DNA from: a virus
Strand: one strand, 5' to 3'
IMG/VR virus record: IMGVR_UViG_3300020020_000042
Span: 1 to 51,739 of that record
DNA length: 51,739 nucleotides
Shown here one piece after another: positions 21,300 through 28,827 of this stretch (the stretch's first letter is position 1; every line of letters starts with the position of its first letter). The notes below the pieces were generated by a model, which worked only from the letters and a program-made list of their open reading frames with translations, searched no databases and was not told where the DNA came from. The position numbers and the translations under genes were made by a program.

Positions 21300-21393
21300 G
21301 TGGGGGTGTCAGGAATTGAACCTGACCAAATCCGAATGGGTACCGAGATACCGTTTTGCGCGCCCTTCGAATATCATAGTCCCATTACCCCCA
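21300..21393 (-). tRNA. tRNA-like element with ~20-nt insert in the anticodon arm
   Basis: Acceptor TGGGGGT/ACCCCCA and T arm TCAGG-TTCAATT-CCTGA are perfect. The middle is 94-nt-class: stem CGAA-GGG/CCC-A-TTCG closes a loop holding its own GGTA/TACC hairpin. The anticodon cannot be read. Confidence 0.5.
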
Positions 21394-21485
21394 ATTTTTA
21401 CGTGATCGTCACTTTGTTTCGTGAACTAGAGCATCTGACAAGTTTGTATTAGGATCTCCCTAATCACCATACATCCGATCACTAG

Positions 21486-21561
21486 TTGGGGAGACGGGAT
21501 TTGAACCCGTGACCTCTAGCTTATGAGGCTAGCGAGCACAACCGAGCTGCTCTACTCCCCT
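21486..21561 (-). tRNA. initiator-like tRNA-Met (CAT)
   Basis: Sequence closely follows bacterial fMet tRNA: AGCAGCTCGG in the D arm, loop CTCATAA, AGAGGTC variable region, TTCAAAT T loop. Positions 1 and 72 (A, A) do not pair, the initiator hallmark. The anticodon stem CTAGC/GCTAG lacks the three G-C pairs normally needed for P-site entry, so function as initiator is uncertain. Confidence 0.85.
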
Positions 21562-21569
21562 ACGATTCA

Positions 21570-21769
21570 CTGTTTAATTTGTACTGGCCTAACCCCTACC
21601 AGTATAAGGACCCTGTGGTAACCGCTCGAACGTAAAAGGAGGATGGGTGATCTTGGGGAGGCCCGGTTCCAACAGCTACGTTCTAGTCCAATTCCGACCT
21701 TTTTACCTCAAGCGAGGTGGGTGCCTTGCGCTCCACCAAAGCTACAGGCCCTTGACGGCCCTGTCAAGG
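21570..21769. other. gene-free, hairpin-rich stretch
   Basis: Contains TACTGG/CCAGTA, GAACGTA/TACGTTC and a hairpin CCTTGAC/GTCAAGG (21750-21769) just after the stop of the DUF2786 gene. A GCTT-TGGTG-GAGC D-arm-like piece lies near 21728 but without a matching T arm. Confidence 0.4.
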
Positions 21770-22447
21770 CTAATTGCCAAGTGGCTTGCTAGCTGCGGTT
21801 TTACCTAGTCGATCTTGTCCGATGTCCGCGCGCAGGCCCGAGGCGGCACCAGAACCGAAAGCCCCATAATCACTTGGCTTTATATGACTAGAGTTCTTTT
21901 TAATATTATTAAATTTGTCGTGCATGGCCTGCTCGATTTGGGCATCACGCATGAGTACTAGTTCTTGTCCGTTACCGGTTGCTCTCCTGTAGGCTGTGTC
22001 CAGTCGACTGGCCACGCCGAACACGAATCCCTTAAGCCATGAATCGGTATATGCTCGCTTACTCATGGCCTGTGGAACTTTGACCTCGGCTGATTCGATA
22101 TGCATTTGAGCCAACAAACTGAAGTAAAGGAACTGAATACGCTCCAAGTCCTGTTCATAGGCGAACACATACCAATCTAGGCCTGATTCGACTACCCTAC
22201 CACCAAGTATGTTGGCTACACTGGTCAGCAACATTAATTTAATGTTGCTGTAAGGACGAAACTTCTTGAACAGTCTGAACTTAGGCTTTTCTGTAGAGTG
22301 CTCTTTCTGTCTAAGCATGGCTTCATCAATACCAAACTTGGCCATGATATACATAGCCTTTTCTTGGTATGCGTCTGCCTCTGCTTTGGTGGTGTTTCTG
22401 TGACTTGCCTTGTTAAGTAAGTCCTGAGCTACCTTTCTCCAGTCCAA
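21770..22447 (-). CDS. DUF2786-domain protein
   Basis: 225 residues. The N-terminus (DLLNKASHRNTTKAEADAYQEKAMYIMAKFGID) is the DUF2786 signature. The C-terminal half is helical with Tyr/Arg and ends in a basic, low-complexity tail. DUF2786 proteins are common in actinobacterial phages and plasmids; function unknown. Confidence 0.82.
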   Translation of the reverse strand: MDWRKVAQDLLNKASHRNTTKAEADAYQEKAMYIMAKFGIDEAMLRQKEHSTEKPKFRLFKKFRPYSNIKLMLLTSVANILGGRVVESGLDWYVFAYEQDLERIQFLYFSLLAQMHIESAEVKVPQAMSKRAYTDSWLKGFVFGVASRLDTAYRRATGNGQELVLMRDAQIEQAMHDKFNNIKKNSSHIKPSDYGAFGSGAASGLRADIGQDRLGKTAASKPLGN

Positions 22448-22751
22448 GATAATCTCCAGTCAATAGCTTTACTTGGTACTTCTCTGGCGCATTACGACGC
22501 CAACTAATCATGCTTACCAAGACTCCTGCTAATTCATTTTCGGTACTGGCATCTAATACTTTTTCGGCTTCTTCAACTTTAATGTTAGGAATGACATAGG
22601 TAGTATCATAAAGCTCATCCAAAGATACCGACATGTTAATGGTATTGCGATCGTGGAATCTGCTCGAACATATGGTGATGCTACCTACTCCAGGCTTATA
22701 CAATTCTCTGTGCCGATAGACTAACTTATGCAATAGCATCTTCCAGGACAT
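22413..22751 (-). CDS. hypothetical protein
   Basis: 112 residues from ATG 22751, chosen over an upstream start because GGAGG stands at ideal distance. Two beta-rich halves, no known motif. Overlaps the DUF2786 start by 35 bp. Confidence 0.65.
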   Translation of the reverse strand: MSWKMLLHKLVYRHRELYKPGVGSITICSSRFHDRNTINMSVSLDELYDTTYVIPNIKVEEAEKVLDASTENELAGVLVSMISWRRNAPEKYQVKLLTGDYLGLEKGSSGLT

Positions 22752-22780
22752 GATTCTCCTCCACAATAAGCTTTAGTGAA

Positions 22781-22797
22781 CGCACACATTGTGTGCG
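22781..22797. terminator. intergenic hairpin
   Basis: CGCACAC-ATT-GTGTGCG directly before the RBS of the next gene. One of several short perfect hairpins placed between minus-strand genes; no T run. Confidence 0.4.
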
Positions 22798-22808
22798 CCC
22801 AATGAAAC

Positions 22809-23102
22809 CTACTCGACTACCAACTTTCTGTTACACATCATTGCCAAATTCGTGGCTGCCCTACGTAAGTCTGTAAGTTGCTGGACAGTGAAACTGTCTA
22901 GTAGCTCAGAAGCTTTGTCATTTTCCGATCTGAGAATGGCATCCAGTACTGCTCCGGATTGAGCATTCCCAGTATTAATTAAATAGGACAGAGCCTTTAC
23001 GTCGTTTGTGATGAGCTGGGCCTGCTCCACGAGATAATCCGTTACCATCAATTGATTGATCTTCCCAGACCCAGGTTTGTCCATTCCATTTATATAATCC
23101 AT
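22809..23102 (-). CDS. hypothetical helical protein
   Basis: 97 residues from ATG 23102 (AGGA 8 nt upstream). Helical with a C-terminal FTVQQLTDLRRAATNLAMM. Overlaps the next upstream gene by 128 bp, which is long; the true start could be further in. Confidence 0.55.
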   Translation of the reverse strand: MDYINGMDKPGSGKINQLMVTDYLVEQAQLITNDVKALSYLINTGNAQSGAVLDAILRSENDKASELLDSFTVQQLTDLRRAATNLAMMCNRKLVVE

Positions 23103-23259
23103 TATACATCCTACTTGATGATTGCATGACAATGCCATTCCAGCTGGCAGATGCAGACAGCTTTATCCCATCCCTAGGTCCCCCGATAGCTTTGCCCTCC
23201 AACATAGGACTAGGTGGGAGTGGCCGATAAGGGATCAGGTCCAATTCATCCTTTTTCAC
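22975..23259 (-). CDS. conserved phage protein of unknown function
   Basis: 94 residues from GTG 23259, which overlaps the TGA of the lipoprotein gene (GTGA) and has GGAG 5 nt upstream. IGGPRDGIKLSAS and YKWNGQTWVWED follow a pattern of small phage proteins that I cannot name. Confidence 0.6.
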   Translation of the reverse strand: MKKDELDLIPYRPLPPSPMLEGKAIGGPRDGIKLSASASWNGIVMQSSSRMYNGLYKWNGQTWVWEDQSIDGNGLSRGAGPAHHKRRKGSVLFN

Positions 23260-23393
23260 TTTTGCTCCGAGGTTGGTGCAGGTTGTTTGCCCGGTTGCAA
23301 ATAGCAACAGGAAGGTGATGGTTCAGGTGTGCCTTTTTCACATTTGGCCCCACCCAACAATATGGCAATGGCCAACAGAATAACAATTTTCAA
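23256..23393 (-). CDS. small lipoprotein-like secreted peptide
   Basis: 45 residues from TTG 23393. KIVILLAIAILLGGAKC is a signal peptide ending in a lipobox-like GAKC, then a Pro-rich CC-containing tail. Coupled downstream by GTGA. Confidence 0.5.
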   Translation of the reverse strand: MKIVILLAIAILLGGAKCEKGTPEPSPSCCYLQPGKQPAPTSEQK

Positions 23394-23396
23394 TTT

Positions 23397-23582
23397 CTAT
23401 CCAATCGAGAACGTCCCATCCCTATCCAGTTCAACGCTGGCGATGGCCTCTTGATACATAAAATTCTCAATTAGGTAACCTTTGCCTGCCATGTAGTAAC
23501 TATATCCAGTTTCCTCATCGACCACACAGACGGCAAATCCTTCACTTACTAGCTCGTCCAACAGGTATTGCGTGTAGTGCAT
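23397..23582 (-). CDS. small hypothetical protein
   Basis: 61 residues (MHYTQYLLDELVSEGF...), mixed alpha/beta, AGGAGGACAA-type RBS upstream. Unrecognised. Confidence 0.6.
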   Translation of the reverse strand: MHYTQYLLDELVSEGFAVCVVDEETGYSYYMAGKGYLIENFMYQEAIASVELDRDGTFSIG

Positions 23583-23603
23583 TTGTCCTCCTATATTAAA
23601 TTT

Positions 23604-23634
23604 ATTAATTGCACCTCATTGAGGTGCAATTAAT
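23604..23634. terminator. 14-bp perfect hairpin, likely terminator
   Basis: ATTAATTGCACCTC-ATT-GAGGTGCAATTAAT. AT-rich at the base, GC-rich at the tip, in the gap between two genes; works in either direction in principle. Confidence 0.6.
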
Positions 23635-23644
23635 GAACCTAACA

Positions 23645-23797
23645 TTACTGGGTTGATACTGTTGGACTTGGTGGACATGTGTCACAGGCCTTTGAATTAC
23701 ACCCTTTGACTGTGAAGAACAAACCGCCAATGACAACAGCAACTACGATAAGTAGCCCGACAGCATCACCCGGACGAACTTCTGGGTTTTTTGTCAA
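23645..23797 (-). CDS. small membrane protein with external cysteines
   Basis: 50 residues from TTG 23797 with AAGGA upstream. One hydrophobic helix (VGLLIVVAVVIGGLFFTV) then GCNSKACDTC and a Pro/Ser/Thr tail. Confidence 0.55.
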   Translation of the reverse strand: MTKNPEVRPGDAVGLLIVVAVVIGGLFFTVKGCNSKACDTCPPSPTVSTQ

Positions 23798-23806
23798 CGT
23801 TATTCC

Positions 23807-24127
23807 TTAATTCATCTCGCTTGCGATCTTCTTCTCGATTCTTGTGACTGCTTGCTTTACTGTGTTTGCGACTTCTTCTGCCTTTACGATCCGTTCCAAT
23901 GCCTGCGCCATCTGAGGGCACAACTTCTCCGTGAATTTCTGAATGTCTTCATCAGACTTCAAAAAATTCGGATCCAAAAAGCTATGCACTGTGGCACGCG
24001 CGCAGGCTGGGCATTCTGTCACTTGGTGGTCGGTGTAGAACTTAAAGCCGTCGAACCCGTCAATCATGGTTGCCAGGTTCCGCAACATCAGTGCTTCGGC
24101 GGCAAACCATTCCTTGCCCTTGTCCAT
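23807..24127 (-). CDS. hypothetical protein with CPAC motif
   Basis: 106 residues from ATG 24127 (GGAGG 8 nt upstream). CPACARATVHSFL near 45 may bind zinc with a later Cys; the rest is helical. Confidence 0.62.
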   Translation of the reverse strand: MDKGKEWFAAEALMLRNLATMIDGFDGFKFYTDHQVTECPACARATVHSFLDPNFLKSDEDIQKFTEKLCPQMAQALERIVKAEEVANTVKQAVTRIEKKIASEMN

Positions 24128-24140
24128 TTTCACTTCCTCC

Positions 24141-24167
24141 AAACAAAAAGGGGCTGGTCAGCCCCTT
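24141..24167 (-). terminator. Rho-independent terminator
   Basis: On the minus strand AAGGGGCTG-AC-CAGCCCC is followed by TTTTTGTTT, a classical intrinsic terminator for the transcript arriving from the 24.2-24.8 kb genes. Confidence 0.85.
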
Positions 24168-24205
24168 AGTCTGTTGCGTTTTTACATGGTCCACGCCCGA
24201 CCAAT

Positions 24206-24463
24206 CTATAGAGATGATAGCGCTTCGAGTAGCTCATTGCTACTCATTTGTTCTAAATTTTGGATCATATCCGATCGGATCTTGGACATGACGAGATCTT
24301 GCAGCAGCTCGAACGGAAGGTGAACTTCTACCCTATTGGATTCAAGTTCATACTTGTTCACTGCCTTGCTGTCAATATTAATGATTACATCACCAGAGAA
24401 GTCTCCATTGTGATGTACGAAGATCTCACCCTTTTCTGGGTCGTCATAATCGAAAGTATGCAT
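24206..24463 (-). CDS. hypothetical acidic protein
   Basis: 85 residues, beta-rich N-terminal half (EIFVHHNGDFSGDVIINID), helical acidic C-terminus. Unrecognised; last gene before the terminator. Confidence 0.62.
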   Translation of the reverse strand: MHTFDYDDPEKGEIFVHHNGDFSGDVIINIDSKAVNKYELESNRVEVHLPFELLQDLVMSKIRSDMIQNLEQMSSNELLEALSSL

Positions 24464-24474
24464 TTTGTCCGTTT

Positions 24475-24630
24475 CTACTCGGGTTTTCCATCCTGGATCT
24501 CACTGCAATCTGTCACAAATCCTGCTCTGTCCATATCTACCCATTTGTGACCGCGCATCTGATTTCCACATACTTCACATGGACGACCATTAGCGTCTAG
24601 GCTCTGCAATTCCTCATGTTTCACGATCAT
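24475..24630 (-). CDS. small zinc-ribbon protein
   Basis: 51 residues; PCEVCGNQMRGHKW and a distal Cys form a likely zinc knuckle. ATGA overlap with the upstream zinc protein. Confidence 0.6.
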   Translation of the reverse strand: MIVKHEELQSLDANGRPCEVCGNQMRGHKWVDMDRAGFVTDCSEIQDGKPE

Positions 24631-24779
24631 TTAAGCCACCATTGTAACTTTCCTGAGACATGGTGCCAATGACAATACTTACAATGGTAAACTATGGTAA
24701 GATTAGGGTTCTTCATCATTGCCTTTGTAGCTGTCTGTCTGGACAGCTTACTTTTTCCTGTCTTTTTACACTTATTCAT
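24627..24779 (-). CDS. phage Cys/His zinc protein
   Basis: 50 residues: CKKTGKSKLSRQTATKA...YHCKYCHWHH. This C-x-TGK...CxxCxxxH layout is a widespread family of tiny phage proteins with one zinc site. Coupled to the next gene. Confidence 0.68.
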   Translation of the reverse strand: MNKCKKTGKSKLSRQTATKAMMKNPNLTIVYHCKYCHWHHVSGKLQWWLK

Positions 24780-25118
24780 AATACCGACCATACTATTTTT
24801 GATTTAATGTTGGGATCACCCAGCGGTCTTTTGAGGAATTGCAGTCACTGTTGTCTCACCGTCTCCCGCTTGCTAACTTAATTACTTAATGCGGTCTTTC
24901 AGGGTTGACTCTACAACATAACATCCTCAAAATTCCTTCGACAGTCCCTTTATTCATTTAACTTTAGTAGATGGCGATCCATAAGACACCCTATGCCTAC
25001 AGGACCTTTGAGCCGTTGACTAGACGGCCTTATCCGGGAGTCAGCCGGTCCATCTCGCTTATTGAGCTTAGTAAAGCTCTAGACGGCAGAGGATTTTCCT
25101 CTGCCATGTACAACCTTA
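24780..25118. other. gene-free structured stretch
   Basis: No convincing gene. Hairpins GCCGT/ACGGC (near 25014), GAGCTT/AAGCTC (25066-25081) and a 9-bp GGCAGAGGA/TCCTCTGCC (25085-25105) follow the ParB operon. The last lacks a T run on the minus strand. A tiny 23-codon ORF near 24950 is not convincing. Confidence 0.5.
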
Positions 25119-25598
25119 CTAAAACTTAATTCTCTGTCGAATATTTCTTTGTCGAATATTTCTTTCTGCTGTCCGCTCAGCCTCTTTTATTCTGTCACTT
25201 TTTGTTTTCATATTATTGTGTGCTTCTCTAACCATTGTCATCAAGTCAAGATACTGACTACGTCCACCAACACTTTCAATGGCAACAGACATTCCTGCGT
25301 TAGCTCTAGCATACTTTGTGTTTCCAGTTAGAAGTCTTGGTGCCACGTCAAGGACAATTTCATCAGGATCGCTGGTTACATGAACAAAGCTATCTCCTGG
25401 AGTTACTGGAAACAACCCAGAATATCTGCTGGGAAATTTAATGGCTGCCAGAGTCATCAAATCATCCAGTTTTCTTCGAGTCACTTTCAACTCGTGCATT
25501 ATTCTCCAGTAGGATAGTTTTCCTGCACCATCACGTTGTTGAGAGCGCCAAATCATATCCATCAAATCATTTAGGCTCTTAGTATCCTGATCATTCAT
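25119..25598 (-). CDS. hypothetical protein with duplicated C-terminal NIRQR
   Basis: 159 residues; the centre (FVHVTSDPDEIVLDVAPRLL) is beta-rich, the end helical and basic. A 15-bp perfect tandem repeat (25135-25164) duplicates NIRQR in frame at the C-terminus. Overlaps the ParB-like gene by 8 bp. Confidence 0.65.
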   Translation of the reverse strand: MNDQDTKSLNDLMDMIWRSQQRDGAGKLSYWRIMHELKVTRRKLDDLMTLAAIKFPSRYSGLFPVTPGDSFVHVTSDPDEIVLDVAPRLLTGNTKYARANAGMSVAIESVGGRSQYLDLMTMVREAHNNMKTKSDRIKEAERTAERNIRQRNIRQRIKF

Positions 25599-26520
25599 GA
25601 TTTTCCTTAAAAAAGTCTTCGACGTCTTGATCCGTAATGGTACTAATAGATGGATCTCTAAGCAATTCAGCAGTGGCTTCCAGTATCTTTATTGTTTTTA
25701 GTATATTATCTGCCATTTGTGTTCTAAGCGACTCTTCATCTGTAACGTGTCGGTATTTCTCAACAATTTCTATTATCTTCTTGCCGCTGAGTCTCCACTT
25801 GGCAAAAGCAGCAGATAGTACGATCTTCATTGGAGGAAGCCGTTTAGTCAAGATACGCTCAACGACATCGCCAACATTGTCAACAATGTCTCTTAACTCG
25901 CCAGCAGCGTGCCAAAGCTCTGCCTCGGAATATAGATCGTCGTTGTGTTCAGCCTCCGACACTTGTCGGTCGCTGAACACTGTACCCAGCGCTACACCAA
26001 GTTTTCTTGCTATTTCTCGATTACTTAGACTAGCTTCTGTCATAATGTGTACTTTTATTTGTCTTTGTCTACGCTCACGTTCTTCACGCTTTTTCCGATC
26101 TTCAATAAGATCGGATACCCATCTTTCCAGGGTACGCTCAGATCGAGCGATCATTTTTGAGATAGTATTGAGATTGAATTCCGGATCTTTAGCCACTATA
26201 TCACGGACAAGATTTTTCAATTCTGCTTTCGAAAATTGATGACCATGTTCGGAATTTAGACTGGCCGAGTAAAGCTTAGCGGGAATTCCCTTGGGAATAT
26301 CCCGGTACTCAACTTCTATCGTCTCTTGATTGAGTTGTTGCCTGGCTTTCCATCTGTGCATGCCATCAATCAGACGATTTGTTGCTGTTTCTAGAATAAT
26401 GTTTGGAAGTATCTTGCCGGACTCAATTGCTTCTTTGTATTGTTCAACAACTTCATCCGACCAAGATGATCTTGGATAAATACTTTCGTCGTAGACTACT
26501 TCATTAATAGATATTTCCAT
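25591..26520 (-). CDS. ParB-like DNA-binding protein
   Basis: 309 residues from ATG 26520 (AAGGA 7 nt upstream). N-terminal ParB domain with NRLIDGMHRWKARQQL (~46-61), then FSKAELKNLVRDI and a helix-turn-helix region LSNREIARKLGVALGTVFSDRQV (~164-186), then a long helical tail. The GxHR box differs from canonical GEHR. May act in partition, regulation or copy control; no parA is in view. Confidence 0.82.
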   Translation of the reverse strand: MEISINEVVYDESIYPRSSWSDEVVEQYKEAIESGKILPNIILETATNRLIDGMHRWKARQQLNQETIEVEYRDIPKGIPAKLYSASLNSEHGHQFSKAELKNLVRDIVAKDPEFNLNTISKMIARSERTLERWVSDLIEDRKKREERERRQRQIKVHIMTEASLSNREIARKLGVALGTVFSDRQVSEAEHNDDLYSEAELWHAAGELRDIVDNVGDVVERILTKRLPPMKIVLSAAFAKWRLSGKKIIEIVEKYRHVTDEESLRTQMADNILKTIKILEATAELLRDPSISTITDQDVEDFFKENHE

Positions 26521-26558
26521 ATTTGTCCTTACTGTTAACCAATAAGTACTAGACAAGA

Positions 26559-26576
26559 GGGGGAGTTGCCTCCCCC
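26559..26576. terminator. 7-bp GC-rich hairpin, probable terminator
   Basis: GGGGGAG-TTGC-CTCCCCC between two minus-strand genes; the minus-strand tail is CTCTTGTCT, modestly T-rich. Confidence 0.55.
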
Positions 26577-26589
26577 TTTCATCTAGAGC

Positions 26590-27264
26590 TTACTCGTCGT
26601 TGCCGTTCTTGTCGTTCTTCGCAGCGTCGGCAATCTCTTTCTTTCCGTCCTCAGTCTCTAGCCACTCGTTGTAAGCCGCGTCCGCGTCATCCCACGTGGC
26701 GCCAACCTCATTGAGCAATTCAGTGATTCGGTCATAGCGCTTCTGCATCTTGGCCAATTGCGCCTTGAACTTGCCAGCCCGCAAAATACGGGTTTCACGT
26801 CGCGCCGGAGTCATCGAGACTCCGCCACCAGTGCCGCGCTCCGGCCGCTCGTCCCAGGCCGCGAGGCCCTCATTGAGCGGGATGACGACGCCAAGCTTGG
26901 TGCCCTCGGCGGTCACTGCCTCCAGGGAGGGAAGTGACCAGCGCTTGCCGCGCGTAGCGGCGTAGACAGCCTGGGTGTCAACCATGTCATCTGGGCCGGG
27001 CGTGCGCCCCTCCTTGATAGCTGACTCAAGATTACGCTGAGTCAATGACCAAGCAAAACCCTTGACATCGACGAAGCCCGTAGGCAGTTTGTCCAAGCCC
27101 TCAACCGTAAGCGTCTTGCGAGGCTCAACTGGCTTGACTTCCTCGGCCTTATCAGAAGTTGCTACGTCCGTGCTAGAGTCCGATTCGTTTGTGTCAGGTG
27201 CAGTCTCGACCTTCTCCGCGTCCGTTGCCGAATCGGTCATCAGGTCATCAAACATGCCGCCCAT
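26590..27264 (-). CDS. hypothetical protein, higher GC than neighbours
   Basis: 224 residues from ATG 27264 behind a strong GGAGG. Acidic, Ser/Thr-rich first 50 residues, then an apparently globular domain (GFVDVKGFAWSLTQRN...RGKRWSLPSLEAV) and an acidic helical end. Codon third positions are clearly GC-richer than in adjacent genes, suggesting a different origin or high expression. Family not recognised. Confidence 0.72.
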   Translation of the reverse strand: MGGMFDDLMTDSATDAEKVETAPDTNESDSSTDVATSDKAEEVKPVEPRKTLTVEGLDKLPTGFVDVKGFAWSLTQRNLESAIKEGRTPGPDDMVDTQAVYAATRGKRWSLPSLEAVTAEGTKLGVVIPLNEGLAAWDERPERGTGGGVSMTPARRETRILRAGKFKAQLAKMQKRYDRITELLNEVGATWDDADAAYNEWLETEDGKKEIADAAKNDKNGNDE

Positions 27265-27303
27265 GATTTTTTCCTCCAATTAAGGTTGCTTGCTTATATC
27301 TCT

Positions 27304-27332
27304 ACTATAGCCGATTTTCATTCGTTCGCCAA
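27304..27332 (-). promoter_or_regulatory. sigma70-like promoter
   Basis: On the minus strand TTGGCG (27332-27327), 17 nt, TATAGT (27309-27304), about 40 bp upstream of the GC-rich gene at 27264. Confidence 0.55.
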
Positions 27333-27388
27333 ATGAATACGACCCACAATCTCAAGATTTTTTAGCTTGTTCTTGTGGACCGTATTGA

Positions 27389-27529
27389 TCAGGCGTTCTC
27401 TTTGGATCTTACGTTTATCCATTCTCCGATGATCCATACTGGAAGGGTGATGGGAAGCGCGAATCCGCAGCTAAAGATGCTTGCACCGAGCATGCATATT
27501 CTAAATCCTGCAATATTCTTGATTTTCAC
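27389..27529 (-). CDS. small membrane protein
   Basis: 46 residues from GTG 27529, whose GTGA overlaps the upstream stop. One hydrophobic stretch (~10-36, ICMLGASIFSCGFALPITLPVW). Another 34-codon ORF (27318-27422) follows but has a poor RBS and crosses the promoter. Confidence 0.5.
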   Translation of the reverse strand: MKIKNIAGFRICMLGASIFSCGFALPITLPVWIIGEWINVRSKENA

Positions 27530-27723
27530 TCTTCCTTGGCCTTTTCTGCTTTAGTATCTCCTGGGTCCATGCTGTCATTCTTAACGGGCGGCATAACCAG
27601 ACGATCCCGGAAATCTCCGGCCCAATCGTAGGTCTGGGTGTCTCCATGCCTGCGTGCCAGTATCAGAACACCAAACAGCATGGCCACATCGTAGGGTGAA
27701 AGCTTGATTACCATGTCTTCCAT
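27526..27723 (-). CDS. small hypothetical protein
   Basis: 65 residues with a short hydrophobic stretch (DVAMLFGVLILARR) and a charged tail. Overlapped extensively by the next ORF in another frame. Confidence 0.55.
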   Translation of the reverse strand: MEDMVIKLSPYDVAMLFGVLILARRHGDTQTYDWAGDFRDRLVMPPVKNDSMDPGDTKAEKAKEE

Positions 27724-27841
27724 GTACTGTCCCTTGCATTACGAGGAATGTGCCCACCATAACTATTATGGCAGCCAGCATCCAAATGAGAAATATGATA
27801 ATTGCCTTGATTAGTCTGTCGTAAAAGTCATCCATTATCAC
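27581..27841 (-). CDS. small membrane protein, long overlap
   Basis: 86 residues; the membrane helix (KAIIIFLIWMLAAIIVMVGTFLVMQ) is convincing, but the C-terminal 45 residues lie in the frame shadow of the gene at 27526-27723, so the ancestral protein may have been shorter. Confidence 0.5.
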   Translation of the reverse strand: MIMDDFYDRLIKAIIIFLIWMLAAIIVMVGTFLVMQGTVHGRHGNQAFTLRCGHAVWCSDTGTQAWRHPDLRLGRRFPGSSGYAAR

Positions 27842-28110
27842 TTTGCTTCACATATTTCTACAATACATTCAAAAGAGGTGAAACCTCCTCTGAATAGTAC
27901 TTTGTCGAAATCCGGATCACGTCCGAATTCTTCTCTGAAATTGTCTATCGCCCGCTGCAAAGCTATGCCCATCTTACCAGCGCGCAAACTAAAATTTTGG
28001 CCGTCTGCGTGCTGGTGAGCAGTTGCCTTGCCGACCGCGAACAGTCCTCCCTTAGGGAATTCCGTACGCGAGCCCTTGTTAAGGACGTATGCCGTTCTTT
28101 CTACCTTCAC
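27838..28110 (-). CDS. hypothetical protein
   Basis: 90 residues from GTG 28110, overlapping the upstream TGA (GTGA). Mixed fold, no motif recognised. Confidence 0.62.
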   Translation of the reverse strand: MKVERTAYVLNKGSRTEFPKGGLFAVGKATAHQHADGQNFSLRAGKMGIALQRAIDNFREEFGRDPDFDKVLFRGGFTSFECIVEICEAK

Positions 28111-28259
28111 GTTTCACCTTTTTGCAATTTGACCATGTATGTCCACAGGTAGTTGTCCGATTGAACTCGCGCCATCAAATCTTCATGATCTGTGTCATCT
28201 GGCGTGGGGAACCTTACCGACCACAACCTAGTGAAAAATTCAAGGTCATTAGTAGTCAT
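28107..28259 (-). CDS. small hypothetical protein
   Basis: 50 residues (MTTNDLEFFTRLWSVRF...). Coupled at both ends: TGATG with the upstream gene and GTGA with the downstream gene. Confidence 0.58.
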   Translation of the reverse strand: MTTNDLEFFTRLWSVRFPTPDDTDHEDLMARVQSDNYLWTYMVKLQKGET

Positions 28260-28510
28260 CAGGGCTTTGTAAAACCAAGCCAGGCCCGGCCCTGTCTGTT
28301 ATTGCGTTTAGCCTTGGTGTGGTATTTGATTGCCACCTTCACATCACCTTCGAGTCTGTGGCCACGTAGATGCTCTCTACGCTTGCCCGAACCCGTGTGT
28401 TCTGTGAGGCAATACCAAAACCATCGGCCATCTTTCTCGAAATAATGTGTAACACATTCTTCGACAGAAAAATCCTCTGGCTTCAATATTTTATTTTCCA
28501 CGCCTCCCAA
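28259..28510 (-). CDS. hypothetical protein, start overlaps tRNA-like element
   Basis: 83 residues, basic, aromatic (EKDGRWFWYCLTEHTG). The first four codons (TTG start 28510) lie inside the tRNA-like element; GTG 28501 is an alternative. If the RNA is processed, the mRNA would be nearly leaderless. Confidence 0.58.
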   Translation of the reverse strand: MGGVENKILKPEDFSVEECVTHYFEKDGRWFWYCLTEHTGSGKRREHLRGHRLEGDVKVAIKYHTKAKRNNRQGRAWLGFTKP

Positions 28511-28582
28511 GCGCGAATCGAACGCACCGCGACAAAACCGTGACTCTAAGTCTGCGATTAAGCCTCGCTCACCAGCGGGAGT
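28503..28582 (-). tRNA. tRNA-like element, anticodon region unusual
   Basis: Acceptor CTCCCG/TGGGAG, D stem GCGA/TCGC and T arm GTGCG-TTCGATT-CGCGC can form. The candidate anticodon hairpin GACT-TAG-AGTC has only a 3-nt loop; a CTTAGAG loop (TAG) has a poor stem. Lies apart from the main tRNA island. Confidence 0.48.
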
Positions 28583-28596
28583 CCCTTCCGAGCGTA

Positions 28597-28827
28597 TTAC
28601 TCGGTAGATTTTGTGATGATTTCTACTTCTTCAATAAGTTCTATCTCATCTTCTGCAATATAGGGTAGTTCTTCCATGAAGTTCTCAATTTTGCATGCTT
28701 TGCTTAGGTTCTGCTCGAACGAGTGCGCCTGTGCAGGACTCATCTCAGGGTAGGATCTGCTGCCAATTGTCCGGATTGTCGTGATTGTCGTTTTTATCTT
28801 AATTGCCCAATCTCGGTTTTCGTCCAT
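28597..28827 (-). CDS. small acidic protein
   Basis: 76 residues; basic N-terminal third and strongly acidic C-terminus (AEDEIELIEEVEII). Unrecognised. Confidence 0.58.
   Translation of the reverse strand: MDENRDWAIKIKTTITTIRTIGSRSYPEMSPAQAHSFEQNLSKACKIENFMEELPYIAEDEIELIEEVEIITKSTE

Noticed and set aside
21427-21480. Seventh Y-RNA-like element (CAAACTTGTCAGATGC on the minus strand)
   Set aside because: It has the ACUUG motif but no GACUGA partner strand nearby to close the stem.
24780-25118. Group I intron or other ribozyme
   Set aside because: Several hairpins but none of the P/Q/R/S core sequences could be identified by eye, and no split gene flanks it.
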